Below, piece by piece: positions 1 to 10,422 of a stretch of DNA of 64,000 nt. The first letter of the stretch is position 1, and each line of letters opens with the position of its first letter. Source of the stretch: Opitutaceae bacterium. GTDB taxonomy: Bacteria; Verrucomicrobiota; Verrucomicrobiia; Opitutales; Opitutaceae. The DNA lies in contig JAUYAK010000048.1 in NCBI GenBank assembly GCA_030693515.1, forward strand, positions 1 to 64,000, given 5' to 3'. A model generated the notes under the pieces. That model saw only the letters and a program-made list of their open reading frames with translations, was not told the origin of the DNA and searched no databases. A program made the position numbers and the translations under genes.

Positions 1-1
1 C

Positions 2-109
2 GATTACATCGAGACGTTCTACAACCCGACGAGGCGCCACAGCTCGCTCGGTTATGTTTCCCCTGTGGTCTTCGAAAAACAACAAACACTAAACATCAAA
101 GCCGCCTGA
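2..109 (+). pseudogene. C-terminal end of an IS3-family transposase (cut by window edge)
   Basis: The first 35 codons read DYIETFYNPTRRHSSLGYVS and onward to a TGA at 107-109. The 'FYN..RRHSSLGY.SP..FE' pattern is the typical end of the IS3 OrfB integrase (DDE family), including its last conserved segment. Only the tail is visible, so it is unknown whether the element to the left is intact. It suggests an insertion sequence ends here and that the following genes lie at the edge of a mobile or rearranged region. The frame is in clean register to its stop, so the visible part shows no decay. Confidence 0.85.
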
Positions 110-139
110 ATTAGTGTCCATTTTTTCGAGGCAAGCCCA
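110..139 (+). mobile_element. probable right end of the IS3-type insertion sequence
   Basis: Right after the transposase stop comes TTAGTGTCCATTTTTTCGAG and then GCAAGCCCA. A short AT-rich tract with GTGTCCATTTTTT following OrfB by a few bases is the usual layout of an IS3-family terminal inverted repeat. The left end is outside the window, so the repeat cannot be confirmed. The exact boundary, placed at the CA dinucleotide, is a guess. Confidence 0.45.
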
Positions 140-167
140 ACACCCGCGGAACCTTTCCGCTTGGCGC

Positions 168-1328
168 TTACCGCCTATTGAGGTCCGCTGGCGTGGCCGG
201 GACGAACGACGCCGTCGGCGTGCCGGTCCAGCGATGCAGGGTGATCTTGCCGTTTTGCTGGCCCTTGGGGCCCGAACCGACGGCGAGGTAAAACAAGCCG
301 TGGCCGACCGGCTGAATCCCCACGTCGGCTTTCTGGTTCCAGCCGCGGATACCGGTGGCGGCGTCCGCGAGGCCATCGGCGGCGAGCGCCAGCAACAGGC
401 CCCGCTCGCTCCCCTTCCCTCCCGGGCCAGGCACGCCGACGAGATCGCCGAGAGTCGGCGCGGTGCGGGCATCGACGGCAAACATCAGGTAATTCGGAAA
501 CGCGGGCTTGGTGCCCTTGTAGACGCCCAGGAACCAGCGCTGCTGCGCTTCGTCGTAGGCGAGGTTCTGCACGCCGTAAGTCGTGTTGCCGGTGCGCACG
601 AAATATTTGCCATGCACGGCCGCGGGGCCGCTGTGGTGCGGGGCCGCCTCGGTGAGCGGACGCTCGTAACGGCCCCAGTCGGCGGTGTCGTATTGCAGCA
701 GCACCTGGTGGTCGTTGTCGGTCCGCGCGAGGTGGGCGTAGATGCCGTAAGCGACGGTCAGGAGGTGCGGTCCATCGGTGCGGCCGAACGCCGGGCCGAA
801 GCTCACCCCATCAATGCCCGAGCAGCCGTAGCGGTGATCCAGCGACTTTGCGGTGTCGCCATCGAACACACCGTCACCATTCATATCGGCCGTGTAGTCG
901 TTGACCACTTCGGGCAGATAGACCGTGCGGAAAATTCCGGACTTCGTGGCATCGAGCCCGACTTGATCGATCCGGCTGACGTCGATCACCGCGATGTAGA
1001 ACGCCTTGTCTTTTTTGTATTCGAGCGAGCCGTAAACCCGGTCGTCGCGTGGGTTGAAATCGAGGTCGCCGAGGTGGCCCGCCCAGCCGACGAGCGTGCC
1101 GATCAGCTTGCCGCTGAAATCGTATTTCGCGAGGAGCGTGGTGAACGAATAATAGATGTAGCCGCCCGCTACATCCACCGCGATGCCCTGCACGTGGCTC
1201 GTGGGCCAGGTGCCGCCGTTTTGCTCCAGCGGCAGGCGGGCGAGGGACGCGGGCGCGGGCGGGGCGGATTGAGCTGTTGAGACCTGGGCGGAAGCGACCA
1301 GCAGGAGAATCGAGAGATATTTATTCAC
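168..1328 (-). CDS. exported beta-propeller-like protein of unknown function
   Basis: About 386 residues if it starts at the GTG at 1328, which places a signal peptide (NKYLSILLLVASAQVSTAQ) at the N-terminus. An upstream start at 1385 would add residues without a function. The body has repeated GIAVDVAGGYIYYSF, GDLDFNPRDDRVYGSLEY and VQNLAYDEAQQRWFLGVY segments, as in secreted NHL/WD-type propellers. It also has a Ca-binding-looking DMNGDGVFDGD stretch. I recognise no catalytic motif. It is convergent with the insertion sequence remnant and alone on its strand. The product is probably periplasmic or surface exposed, and the substrate is unknown. Confidence 0.7.
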   Translation of the reverse strand: MNKYLSILLLVASAQVSTAQSAPPAPASLARLPLEQNGGTWPTSHVQGIAVDVAGGYIYYSFTTLLAKYDFSGKLIGTLVGWAGHLGDLDFNPRDDRVYGSLEYKKDKAFYIAVIDVSRIDQVGLDATKSGIFRTVYLPEVVNDYTADMNGDGVFDGDTAKSLDHRYGCSGIDGVSFGPAFGRTDGPHLLTVAYGIYAHLARTDNDHQVLLQYDTADWGRYERPLTEAAPHHSGPAAVHGKYFVRTGNTTYGVQNLAYDEAQQRWFLGVYKGTKPAFPNYLMFAVDARTAPTLGDLVGVPGPGGKGSERGLLLALAADGLADAATGIRGWNQKADVGIQPVGHGLFYLAVGSGPKGQQNGKITLHRWTGTPTASFVPATPADLNRR

Positions 1329-1463
1329 GGAAAGATTATGCAGTAAAATGGAGAAGAGAATCTTCCATGGCCACGCTGTTTCCAAACAACGCGGCGGGCC
1401 GGTTGGCGATCACTCATGCTGCATCCCTTTCATCCCACCCTCACTCAACCGGCAGCGATCACC

Positions 1464-1763
1464 CTACCGAACGATCCGTCGCTCCTGCCAGTAATCCGGG
1501 TCGCGCCGCAAGTGCTTCACAGCCCAGATCAAAACGTAGTCCTCCTCGACGGTGTAGTAGATGCCGTAGGGAAACCTTTCGACGAGGAAGCGCCGCACGT
1601 CATTTTCGACGACCCGCCAAACCAACGGCGTCGCGAGGATCTTACGAACGGCATCTTCGATCTCGTCCGCGAACGCATCCCCCAGACCCGGCACCTTGCG
1701 ATTGAAATACTGCCCGGCGGCGATGTATTCGGCCAGCGCGTCGTCGGCGAAACGACACCTCAT
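1464..1763 (-). CDS. RelE/ParE-family toxin
   Basis: 99 residues, the normal size for ParE/RelE toxins. It has the diagnostic N-terminal helix (FADDALAEYIAAGQYFNRK), the central RRFLVERFPYGIYYTVEED strand region and the C-terminal HLRRDPDYWQERR signature of the ParE branch. These proteins block gyrase or cleave ribosome-bound mRNA; which applies here cannot be read from sequence. The start overlaps the stop of the upstream antitoxin by 4 bp (ATGA), so the two are translationally coupled. The reading frame looks intact. Confidence 0.88.
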   Translation of the reverse strand: MRCRFADDALAEYIAAGQYFNRKVPGLGDAFADEIEDAVRKILATPLVWRVVENDVRRFLVERFPYGIYYTVEEDYVLIWAVKHLRRDPDYWQERRIVR

Positions 1764-1993
1764 TGCCGCAGGGCGTCGCGCGCGCGGCGCAAGGCTTGAT
1801 CACCCTCAATCAATTTGCTCTGACCGGACCGCACGGCGGCGCGACGATTTTGCACGTCCGCGAGATGGACGCGTTCCACCGTGGAATCGACCTCGCCCGA
1901 CAGGCTGCCCAAAAGTTTTTCAACCAAGAAAGCACGCCCATCACTCGGCAAAGTGAGCGCGTCAGCAGCGACCTGTTCGACGGTGGAGGCCAT
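1760..1993 (-). CDS. addiction-module antitoxin (PF09720-like)
   Basis: 77 residues, matching small antitoxins of the 'unstab_antitox' family: an N-terminal helix with ALTLPSDGRAFLVEKLLGSL, then an acidic linker and a basic tail with NRRAAVRSGQSKLIEGDQAL. This is the usual 'R...RsG....i.g.e.l' ending. It binds and neutralises the ParE-like toxin encoded immediately downstream with a 4-bp overlap, and such complexes normally repress their own promoter. No clear operator was identified. The usual Trp before the Arg-rich tail is missing (HLADVQNRR), a small departure. Confidence 0.82.
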   Translation of the reverse strand: MASTVEQVAADALTLPSDGRAFLVEKLLGSLSGEVDSTVERVHLADVQNRRAAVRSGQSKLIEGDQALRRARDALRQ

Positions 1994-2180
1994 GGCGTGA
2001 GAGTGGGCGCCAGCAACGGGAAATCAAGGGGCTTCCCGCGCTCATTCTTGGTCACGGCCGGCGAGAAACCAAGGCCGGCGTAAAAGGCGCGCCCCACTAT
2101 TTCTGATCCCTTGCTGGCTTTCCATTCTCGGCGCCGATGCCGCAGCGTTTTTCTGGCGTGCCCGATGCCCGAACGAGCCC

Positions 2181-3830
2181 TCAGTTTAGCTCGATCACTT
2201 TCACGCGCTGGTTGAATTCAGCGTCCGGCGAGGTCCGGAGCTTTCGCCCACTCGTCGTGGTCAGGTTGCGGATCGTCACCTGCTCGGTCAGCCGGTAGGG
2301 AAACGGCCGCGCCTCCGTGCTCGCCTTCGCGCCGTCCGGGTCCGTGAAGAGATAGGGCCCCTGGTAGTCCTTGGGATGACGGCTGTCGTCGATGACCAGT
2401 CCGTCGATGATGACCTTGGCCGGCATGAAGCAGGGATAACCGAAATCGTGCTGCCCGTCGTTGCTCCCGGCGATCACGTGGGGCTGGATCCCCGTGCCGC
2501 AGCCGGGAAGCCAGCGGCTGTTGCGGATCACGACCGTGCCCTCCCAGGTGCTGCCGTAGTCGCCGCGAAAACTGAGCAGCGACCGGCCGTTCAAGGTGGA
2601 ATCCTCGACCGTCAATGTGCCCCGGCCGATGGCGTTCAGTCCCGCGTGGCCCAGGGTGCAGCCGCGGATCGTGTAGGTGCCGGAGACGCCTTGGTGCGTG
2701 TCCATGCGCGACAGCGTGCAGTTCTCCAGGAGGATGTTCTTGCAGAAGTTGGTCCCGATTACGCCCCAGCGCGTGGGGTCGCAGATGTTGTCCATCCGGC
2801 AGCCGATCATCGTGAAGTTCACCACCTCGTTCGCGCCCACGTCGTAGGTGCCCATGGTCACCGGCTTCCCGGCGGACCCGATCGTGGTGTAGGTCTTGTG
2901 CCCGGTGAGGTAGCAGTCACGCAGGGTGACGTTGGCGCAGCCGCTGACCGAAAGAAACCCGCTGTAGGGCTGGCCGACATCGGTCTCGCCGACGATGTGG
3001 TGGGTCAGCCCTGCGACCGTGGTGTTCGAGCGGGTGATGGCGATGTTCCGCGCCCAGTAGTTGTAACCCTTCTCCGCCTTCAGCCGGTTGGCGGTCGTGG
3101 TGAAGACCCCGCCGCGGACGATTAGCGGTTGCTCGTCGATCGGGCGGGCTTCCACGCGCGTGATCGTGGCGTAGTCCCAATCGATGTCGCCCTCGATCGT
3201 GCCGTCGCGGCGCAGGATGAAACAATCGCGCTGGGGCGAGCCGTTGTTCTGGTTGAGACCCCGGCGGATGTAGATCCGCTTGAGGTTGCTCTCGACGCGC
3301 ACCCAGCAGTCGCGGGGCGGCTGGACGTCGAGGTGCCGCTGGTCCCGGGTCAGCCGCTTGATCGCCAGCGTCACGGGGGCCAGCAGCGAGCGCACGGCGA
3401 AGAGCGAGGTGCGGGAGTTCTCGACGTCGGTGTCGTCGACCACAAAGCGCGAGGTGCTCCAGTCCGTGTCGGTGGCGATGATGGCAGTGAGCGCACGGCG
3501 GCCGAGGTGATAGGTGGCGTCGGCCTCGGTCTTGACCGGCAGGCCGTGGGCGTTGGCGAAGGCGTGCGCCTCGACGATGGCCGGCAAATCGTCAGCCACA
3601 CCGTCTCCGACCGCGCCAAACGCCTCGTAGCTGACGGGCCGATCGGTGGGGACATTTCGTTTGTTCTCCGCCGCGGCGAAGCCCGGGGCCACGACCACGG
3701 CCGCCGCAACCCCGAGCAAGACCATCAGCAGCAGCCCACGGGCAAAGCTGCCGGGTCTGCGCACGGGGCGAGCGCCACGGTCTTTGAGGAGCAAACGGGA
3801 CGGATCGCACAAACGTAAAGAACGGGACAT
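2181..3830 (-). CDS. exported right-handed beta-helix protein (pectate-lyase superfamily)
   Basis: About 549 residues from the ATG at 3830; a GTG at 3875 would add 15 residues. A basic N-terminus is followed by a hydrophobic segment (GLLLMVLLGVAAAVVVAPGFAAA), giving a signal peptide or anchor. The motif SYEAFGAVGDGVADDLPAI is the hallmark start of the Pectate_lyase_3/GH28-like helix. Many short repeats follow, such as NVTLRDCYLTGH, NILLENCTLSRM and TYTIRGCTLGHAG, typical of parallel beta-helix rungs. No catalytic residues could be assigned, so it may be a polysaccharide lyase, a hydrolase or a binding protein. It sits downstream of the HigA gene but is probably unrelated to it. Confidence 0.75.
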   Translation of the reverse strand: MSRSLRLCDPSRLLLKDRGARPVRRPGSFARGLLLMVLLGVAAAVVVAPGFAAAENKRNVPTDRPVSYEAFGAVGDGVADDLPAIVEAHAFANAHGLPVKTEADATYHLGRRALTAIIATDTDWSTSRFVVDDTDVENSRTSLFAVRSLLAPVTLAIKRLTRDQRHLDVQPPRDCWVRVESNLKRIYIRRGLNQNNGSPQRDCFILRRDGTIEGDIDWDYATITRVEARPIDEQPLIVRGGVFTTTANRLKAEKGYNYWARNIAITRSNTTVAGLTHHIVGETDVGQPYSGFLSVSGCANVTLRDCYLTGHKTYTTIGSAGKPVTMGTYDVGANEVVNFTMIGCRMDNICDPTRWGVIGTNFCKNILLENCTLSRMDTHQGVSGTYTIRGCTLGHAGLNAIGRGTLTVEDSTLNGRSLLSFRGDYGSTWEGTVVIRNSRWLPGCGTGIQPHVIAGSNDGQHDFGYPCFMPAKVIIDGLVIDDSRHPKDYQGPYLFTDPDGAKASTEARPFPYRLTEQVTIRNLTTTSGRKLRTSPDAEFNQRVKVIELN

Positions 3831-3871
3831 GGGAGGAAAGACGTGAACTCGGCTCGAGCGTTCCGCCGCAC

Positions 3872-4297
3872 TCACGGCAAGAGTGCCGCGGGGTCGAGAC
3901 CATAGGTGTCCGCGACCTTCCGGATTTGCCCCGCCGTCAACTGCCGTTCACCGCGCAGAATCCGGTAGGCCAGCGATGGGTCGATACTGATGAGCTTCGC
4001 CAGTTCGGCCGCACCATCTCCCCGCTCGGTCAACGCCAGTCGCAGCAATTCCGGACCCCGGGCCCGGGCGATGGGAAATTGCGCGCTCTCCCATTTCTCA
4101 TACAGGTCGCTGAGCAAATCGAGATAGTCGGACTGCTCGGCGTTGAGCGCATGGCCGGCGAGCCGGTCGATCATCTCCGCGGCGTTGTCGGCATCGACTT
4201 GATCGTGAATCGGGCGAATCAAGTGCATCGCCATCAAACCGGCATAAGTCTTCGGGAGCTTGGCGAACGTCGGCGCGGCGCGAGGGGCGGTTTTCAT
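3872..4297 (-). CDS. higA: HigA-type antitoxin / XRE regulator
   Basis: 141 residues. The C-terminal part carries a helix-turn-helix: DGAAELAKLISIDPSLAYRILRGERQLTAGQIRKVADTYGL is the XRE fold of HigA antitoxins. The N-terminal half (NAAEMIDRLAGHALNAEQSDYLDLLSDLYEKWE) matches the toxin-binding region of the longer HigA class. It should bind DNA and neutralise a HigB mRNA endonuclease. Immediately upstream lies only the tail of a higB reading frame, overlapping by ATGA, so the toxin partner appears lost. Its TGA overlaps an alternative GTG of the beta-helix gene, which I judge coincidental. Confidence 0.8.
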   Translation of the reverse strand: MKTAPRAAPTFAKLPKTYAGLMAMHLIRPIHDQVDADNAAEMIDRLAGHALNAEQSDYLDLLSDLYEKWESAQFPIARARGPELLRLALTERGDGAAELAKLISIDPSLAYRILRGERQLTAGQIRKVADTYGLDPAALLP

Positions 4298-4362
4298 AGG
4301 CGGTTCTTCCAGAGATTTTGACTGTATTCGGCGTGGGTCAGGAAATTAAGGATGAAGATGGG
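4294..4362 (-). pseudogene. higB: 3' remnant of a higB toxin gene
   Basis: Directly upstream of higA a minus-strand frame encodes PIFILNFLTHAEYSQNLWKN then RL and stops with TGA inside ATGA of higA. The segment '.V..FLTHAEY....WK' is the conserved C-terminus of HigB-type toxins, and a 4-bp overlap is the usual higBA arrangement. Further upstream the frame continues into repeat-like sequence without recognisable HigB residues. The toxin therefore appears truncated, with its 5' part replaced. The length is too small for a functional enzyme. Confidence 0.55.
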
Positions 4363-4620
4363 CCGCGGAAGGAGCAAAGTCCCAAGTCGCAAGACGGAGC
4401 GAAGAACCAACCGCCAACCGGATCGAACCTTCAACTCTCAACTTCAAGCAGCCGGAGGCTGCTTGAATAATGCTCTCCTCGAAACCGGCCATGCGGTTCG
4501 CTACGACGGAGGGGCGAAGGATTCCGAATGACCAAAGCCGGCGCCAAATCAGGACTGGTTCGCTCTCCCAATCTTCACCCGCCAGCTTTCCACTTTTCGC
4601 GGCACCAGCCACGCCCTCCG
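4363..4620. repeat. intergenic repeat-like stretch with a 9-bp perfect hairpin
   Basis: No gene is supported here. The stretch contains degenerate short repeats such as TCAACTCTCAACTTCAA and a perfect stem-loop at 4445-4465 (CAAGCAGCC, loop GGA, GGCTGCTTG). It lies downstream of the methylase gene on the minus strand and could act as a weak terminator, although no T-tract follows. This block appears to have replaced the 5' part of higB. Confidence 0.45.
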
Positions 4621-5538
4621 CTATGAACGACGAGGCGATGTTGATTGTTCCCGCAGACCCTCTGTTCGCCCTAGGACCGCCAATGCCTCCTCGGGAATCG
4701 TTACGTGCGCCGGTGCGATAAGCACCTCGTTGCCATTTGTAGAGGCTCGATGGGCCGAATACCGCAAGTTGAAGCTGTGGAGTTGCTGCTCGTCGTATAA
4801 TTCTCGGATACGGGGAACATCATCATACGTTATCACCCAAGGACAGGTCGCTTCGCGACACATTAGGTCCGCGAAAGCTTGATGGTCGGCATCTCCGTAG
4901 TGACTCAAATAAAGTTCTCTGCCCTTTAAGTAGTAAGGTGGATCGGCATACACAAAGCACGAATCGACGTTCTCAACATGGGGGCCGAGGTTCCGAATCA
5001 GGTCGGCAGCGTCCTCGCGGAGGACCGTGATCCGATCACCGTAGGTCGACAAATCTTCAATGCGAGCCGCAAGATTGTCCCGGTTAAAGCGCGCATCGAG
5101 CTTCCATTCACCCTCTTGGGAAACTCCGCCGATCGGTCCGCCGTTCTTGATGATTCCCGACCGGTTGCAGCGGTTGAGATAAAATGCCGCAAAACCGATC
5201 TCGACTTGGCTCCGGCGGCCGGGACTGCGATAGATTTCCCGCTGCTTCCGCCATTCCGCCATCGTCAACGGCGTCGTATGAATTCTTTCGATCAATTCGT
5301 CCGTTCTTTTCATCACGCTGTTCCAAAAGCAAAAAACGGCTCGATCCGCGTCGTTTATGATGACTCGGTCAACATGCCCTTCACGCAGGAGCTTCAGTCC
5401 CGCACCCGCACCACCTGCAAACGGCTCGATGTAGGTGCAACCCTGAAGGCCGTTGGCATAGATGATTTTTTGGAGGACCTCGGTCAGCGAAACCTTACCT
5501 CCAGGGTAGCGCAAAGGGCTCGGATTGCGGGCGATCAT
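4621..5538 (-). CDS. DNA adenine methylase (Dam/M.MboII-like, class D12)
   Basis: 305 residues, normal for the D12 class. The SAM site is near residues 36-48 (YIEPFAGGAGAG) with the N-terminal LRYPGGK motif, and the catalytic motif DPPYY is at 199-203. It should transfer a methyl group from S-adenosylmethionine to N6 of adenine in a specific DNA site; the site is not predictable. Its start overlaps the stop of the upstream ParB-domain gene by 4 bp (ATGA), so the two form one unit. Base composition is visibly lower in GC than flanking genes, which suggests transfer. No restriction endonuclease is adjacent, so it is either an orphan methylase or the modification part of an undescribed pair. Confidence 0.9.
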   Translation of the reverse strand: MIARNPSPLRYPGGKVSLTEVLQKIIYANGLQGCTYIEPFAGGAGAGLKLLREGHVDRVIINDADRAVFCFWNSVMKRTDELIERIHTTPLTMAEWRKQREIYRSPGRRSQVEIGFAAFYLNRCNRSGIIKNGGPIGGVSQEGEWKLDARFNRDNLAARIEDLSTYGDRITVLREDAADLIRNLGPHVENVDSCFVYADPPYYLKGRELYLSHYGDADHQAFADLMCREATCPWVITYDDVPRIRELYDEQQLHSFNLRYSAHRASTNGNEVLIAPAHVTIPEEALAVLGRTEGLREQSTSPRRS

Positions 5539-6962
5539 GACGGTAGTCGCAGGATTTCGCGCAGCAACGGCATAGCCTGCTCGCGAATCTGGAGGACTGA
5601 CTCACTCGTCGCGAATACGTCGGGACTGTGAACTATGCGATCCAACTCGGGCTTGCTTTGCTTTATCTTACGCGAAACCAGTGCGCCCAAGGCGTTGATG
5701 GTCGTGGGATCAAGTTTAAGTTTCGCATGGTTGGCGTTCACGTAATCGAGCATCACTGCCAGGGATGGTCCGAGTTTGTCGTTCTTCTCCATTGCCCGAG
5801 CCTCATGCCAAAGACGCTGAGACTTTAGGCGGACCACCAGCGCAGTTTCCAACAGGACACGCAATAGGAAGGCGCTGGCGTGCGGTGCGTGAGATATTTC
5901 GAGCCGCTTACCCTCTTCGATTAGCCGGTGGATTTTCTCGTGGGCATGGGTGCTGACGAGATCCCGAGGGAAGAGCCGCCCGGTGGGCTTGGTCGATCTT
6001 CTCGCCATAGCCACATTCGTGGCGCCCCCGGCCGATGGAGTTTTCTCGTTCGCAGCCTTTTTCTCTGACTCGATTTCTTCGACGGTGAATTTCCCTCCTC
6101 CTGCTTCAAAGCCGAGCTGCTCAACGTATCTGAGCTGGTCCTCCTCGGTATTCAAAGAGCGGGTATCGATGCGGTTGTTCGCAGCGTCATCGAGCACCTT
6201 AGCCAAAAGCGGAAGAAATCTTTCTTTCGTGGAAGTCACGACCAACCCCTTGTCAGTGATGTCGACGCCGAGGATTTCGCGGCTCTTCTTCGGCTTGAAG
6301 ACGCGCTCGAACACGACGGAATGCGGAAACTGCTCGGGATCGTCGACGAGCGCCTTGGCTTCTGGTGTTAGTTCGGCGAGTCGCGCAAGGCGGTAGAGGT
6401 CGACCGCGGCGCGAAAATTGACCACCTCGTCACGGCGAAGGCCATAAGTGGCGCAGAGATCCTCAACGCTGTCCCCCTGATCGAGCTTCGTTGCGATGAA
6501 TGTCGCCTGCTGCACCGGCTTCCAATCGACCGTAAACAGCTCACCGGCGTGTTTGGAGAACATCACCACTTCCGCGTCGAAACGATTGGGCACGAATTCG
6601 ACTGCAATTTTTTTGGGCAATTTCGCCTTTTCCGATAGCCGCCGAAACGTGCGTTGCATACCGACCGGCGCAAGGTCCGGTTTCGCCAATACCTTTAGCG
6701 CGCACAAGCGGCGGTTGCCTTCGTATACTACATTGGCCTTGTCCTCTCTAAATACGATCAATCGATCTTGCCGAAAATAACCCTTGTCAGCGATGGATCG
6801 GGCGAGGGCCTCGATCTTTGAACGCGTGCAAAGTTCATGGATGATTTCTCGCTCGCTCGCTTTGCCCTGTAACTCGGGTAGACGGGGATTTGCCGGATGA
6901 AATTGAAGCTGATTTAGGCTGATAAATCTGGAATCCCAAGTGTCGGAGTCGATGAGGGGCAT
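5535..6962 (-). CDS. ParB/Srx N-terminal-domain protein paired with a DNA methylase
   Basis: 475 residues. The N-terminal 110 residues match the ParB/Srx fold: FISLNQLQFHPANPR, then IEALARSIADKGYF and the ParB-box signature VVYEGNRRLCALKVL. The middle (about 110-300) resembles a ParB helix-turn-helix region (SVEDLCATYGLRRDEVVNF). The C-terminal part (about 335-475) is all-helical with HASAFLLRVLLETALVVRLK and a closing ELDRIVHSPDVFATSESVLQ. That ending resembles helical domains on some defence-associated ATPases and HEPN-like proteins, which is my inference. No ParA is nearby, so chromosome or plasmid partition is unlikely. It is cotranscribed with the methylase. Confidence 0.75.
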   Translation of the reverse strand: MPLIDSDTWDSRFISLNQLQFHPANPRLPELQGKASEREIIHELCTRSKIEALARSIADKGYFRQDRLIVFREDKANVVYEGNRRLCALKVLAKPDLAPVGMQRTFRRLSEKAKLPKKIAVEFVPNRFDAEVVMFSKHAGELFTVDWKPVQQATFIATKLDQGDSVEDLCATYGLRRDEVVNFRAAVDLYRLARLAELTPEAKALVDDPEQFPHSVVFERVFKPKKSREILGVDITDKGLVVTSTKERFLPLLAKVLDDAANNRIDTRSLNTEEDQLRYVEQLGFEAGGGKFTVEEIESEKKAANEKTPSAGGATNVAMARRSTKPTGRLFPRDLVSTHAHEKIHRLIEEGKRLEISHAPHASAFLLRVLLETALVVRLKSQRLWHEARAMEKNDKLGPSLAVMLDYVNANHAKLKLDPTTINALGALVSRKIKQSKPELDRIVHSPDVFATSESVLQIREQAMPLLREILRLPS

Positions 6963-7121
6963 ATGCGAGAGTGCCCTGATTTTTTGCGAAAGACCGCCTC
7001 GCAGTCGAGGCAGAACCTAGCGGAGAGACTTGCGCATCCGCGAGATGCGCACACCGACCGTTTATCCAAAAATCGAGACGTGATCCGGCGCAACACGGGC
7101 CACAAAGAACCCCTTGGACTA
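6963..7121. promoter_or_regulatory. upstream region of the ParB/methylase pair with two hairpins
   Basis: No gene is seen. Two perfect palindromes lie upstream of the ParB-domain start: GCCTCG-CAGT-CGAGGC at 6996-7011 and TGCGCATC-CGCGA-GATGCGCA at 7031-7051. Their position in front of a two-gene unit suggests operators for a DNA-binding product, perhaps the ParB-domain protein itself. They could instead be terminators of something lost. No convincing -35/-10 pair was identified. Confidence 0.35.
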
Positions 7122-7295
7122 CTAGCGGATCGACCTGCATGAAAGCAGCGTGGGCTTGGTGAGATCAATCCCGGGCCTCACAAAGGCTTGGCCCACCCCG
7201 CTACCGATCCAGGCCGGCACGAATTTCTTCCCGCTGGCCGTTTTTGGAGCCCCGGACTTGCGAACGGTTTTCTTGAGCTGGGTCCCCGTGTTCAT
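7122..7295 (-). pseudogene. small protein resembling a VapB-type antitoxin, probably a remnant
   Basis: A 57-residue frame starts at ATG 7295. The piece FVRPGIDLTKPTLLS resembles the '..RPG.DLT...' ending seen in many VapB/MerR-type small antitoxins. The N-terminus (LKKTVRKSGAPKTASGKKF) is basic and unremarkable. No PIN-domain toxin follows downstream, and the position between two accessory blocks suggests decay. It may also be a chance frame, since I have only the short motif as support. Confidence 0.3.
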
Positions 7296-7577
7296 GGCCG
7301 CAGAGTGAGCGGAGGCGGCGCGGGTTGGCAAGAGCGCGGGAAAATCCAAGATCGCGCGCAACACCGCCGAGGGAGCCGGCTGCTCATTACGAGCGGCCGT
7401 AGAGGGTGCCGCTGATGAGGGTAGACGTGATTTTCGGGGCATCTGCGCTGCGCTGATGACTACTCGACCCGGAGCAAATTCCCGGCGACGAGGGCGTCGC
7501 CGCTCCAGTGGCCAGCCGCTGAGCAATTTGGCTGGTGGGGACGCGACGCCCCCGTCGCGTTGGCCCGCCCTTCGACC
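7296..7577. other. intergenic stretch downstream of clpB with two GC-rich hairpins
   Basis: No gene is supported. Two perfect hairpins occur: GGCGACG-AGGG-CGTCGCC at 7484-7501 and ACGCGACG-CCCC-CGTCGCGT at 7541-7560. The second lies about 18 bp beyond the clpB stop on the minus strand. It is a plausible transcription end signal, but it lacks a T-tract. Confidence 0.4.
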
Positions 7578-10163
<2,586 letters not shown>

Positions 10164-10422
10164 GATAAACTACCCTTTGCATCCGGCGGGCCAGCGCGGC
10201 AACTTGTTTTACCCTAGGAAGAAGCCACCAAGTGACCGGGCCACTGTGCCAAAATTGCACCGGTCGCGGCACAGGCCGCGCCAGCTTGGGCAGGAACACC
10301 GCCTCCGGGTGCCCCTCTGGTCTGTCCACAATGGGCTTCCTCCCCCGCGCCGTTCCGTTAGCGATAGGGTGGCGAAGCCCAGCCGCGTTCAGCGCAGCCC
10401 TTCGCCCTCGCCCACTCCCTTT
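10164..10422. other. divergent intergenic region between clpB and an exported protein gene
   Basis: The region contains start signals for two divergent genes. It also holds palindromic GC-rich pieces around 10255-10285 (GGTCGCGGCACAGGCCGCGCC). No clear sigma-70 hexamers were recognised. An open plus-strand frame runs through it into the next gene, but the residues look non-coding: no signal peptide, and basic and Pro-rich. Confidence 0.35.

Noticed and set aside
3872-3875. Translational coupling between higA and the beta-helix gene through a GTGA overlap
   Set aside because: The overlap depends on an alternative GTG start. The later ATG at 3830 gives a better signal peptide, and the two functions are unrelated.
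5535-6962. ParB-domain protein as a chromosome or plasmid partition factor
   Set aside because: No ParA gene or parS-like clusters were found nearby, and the partner gene is a DNA methylase. The C-terminal domain is unlike that of partition ParB.
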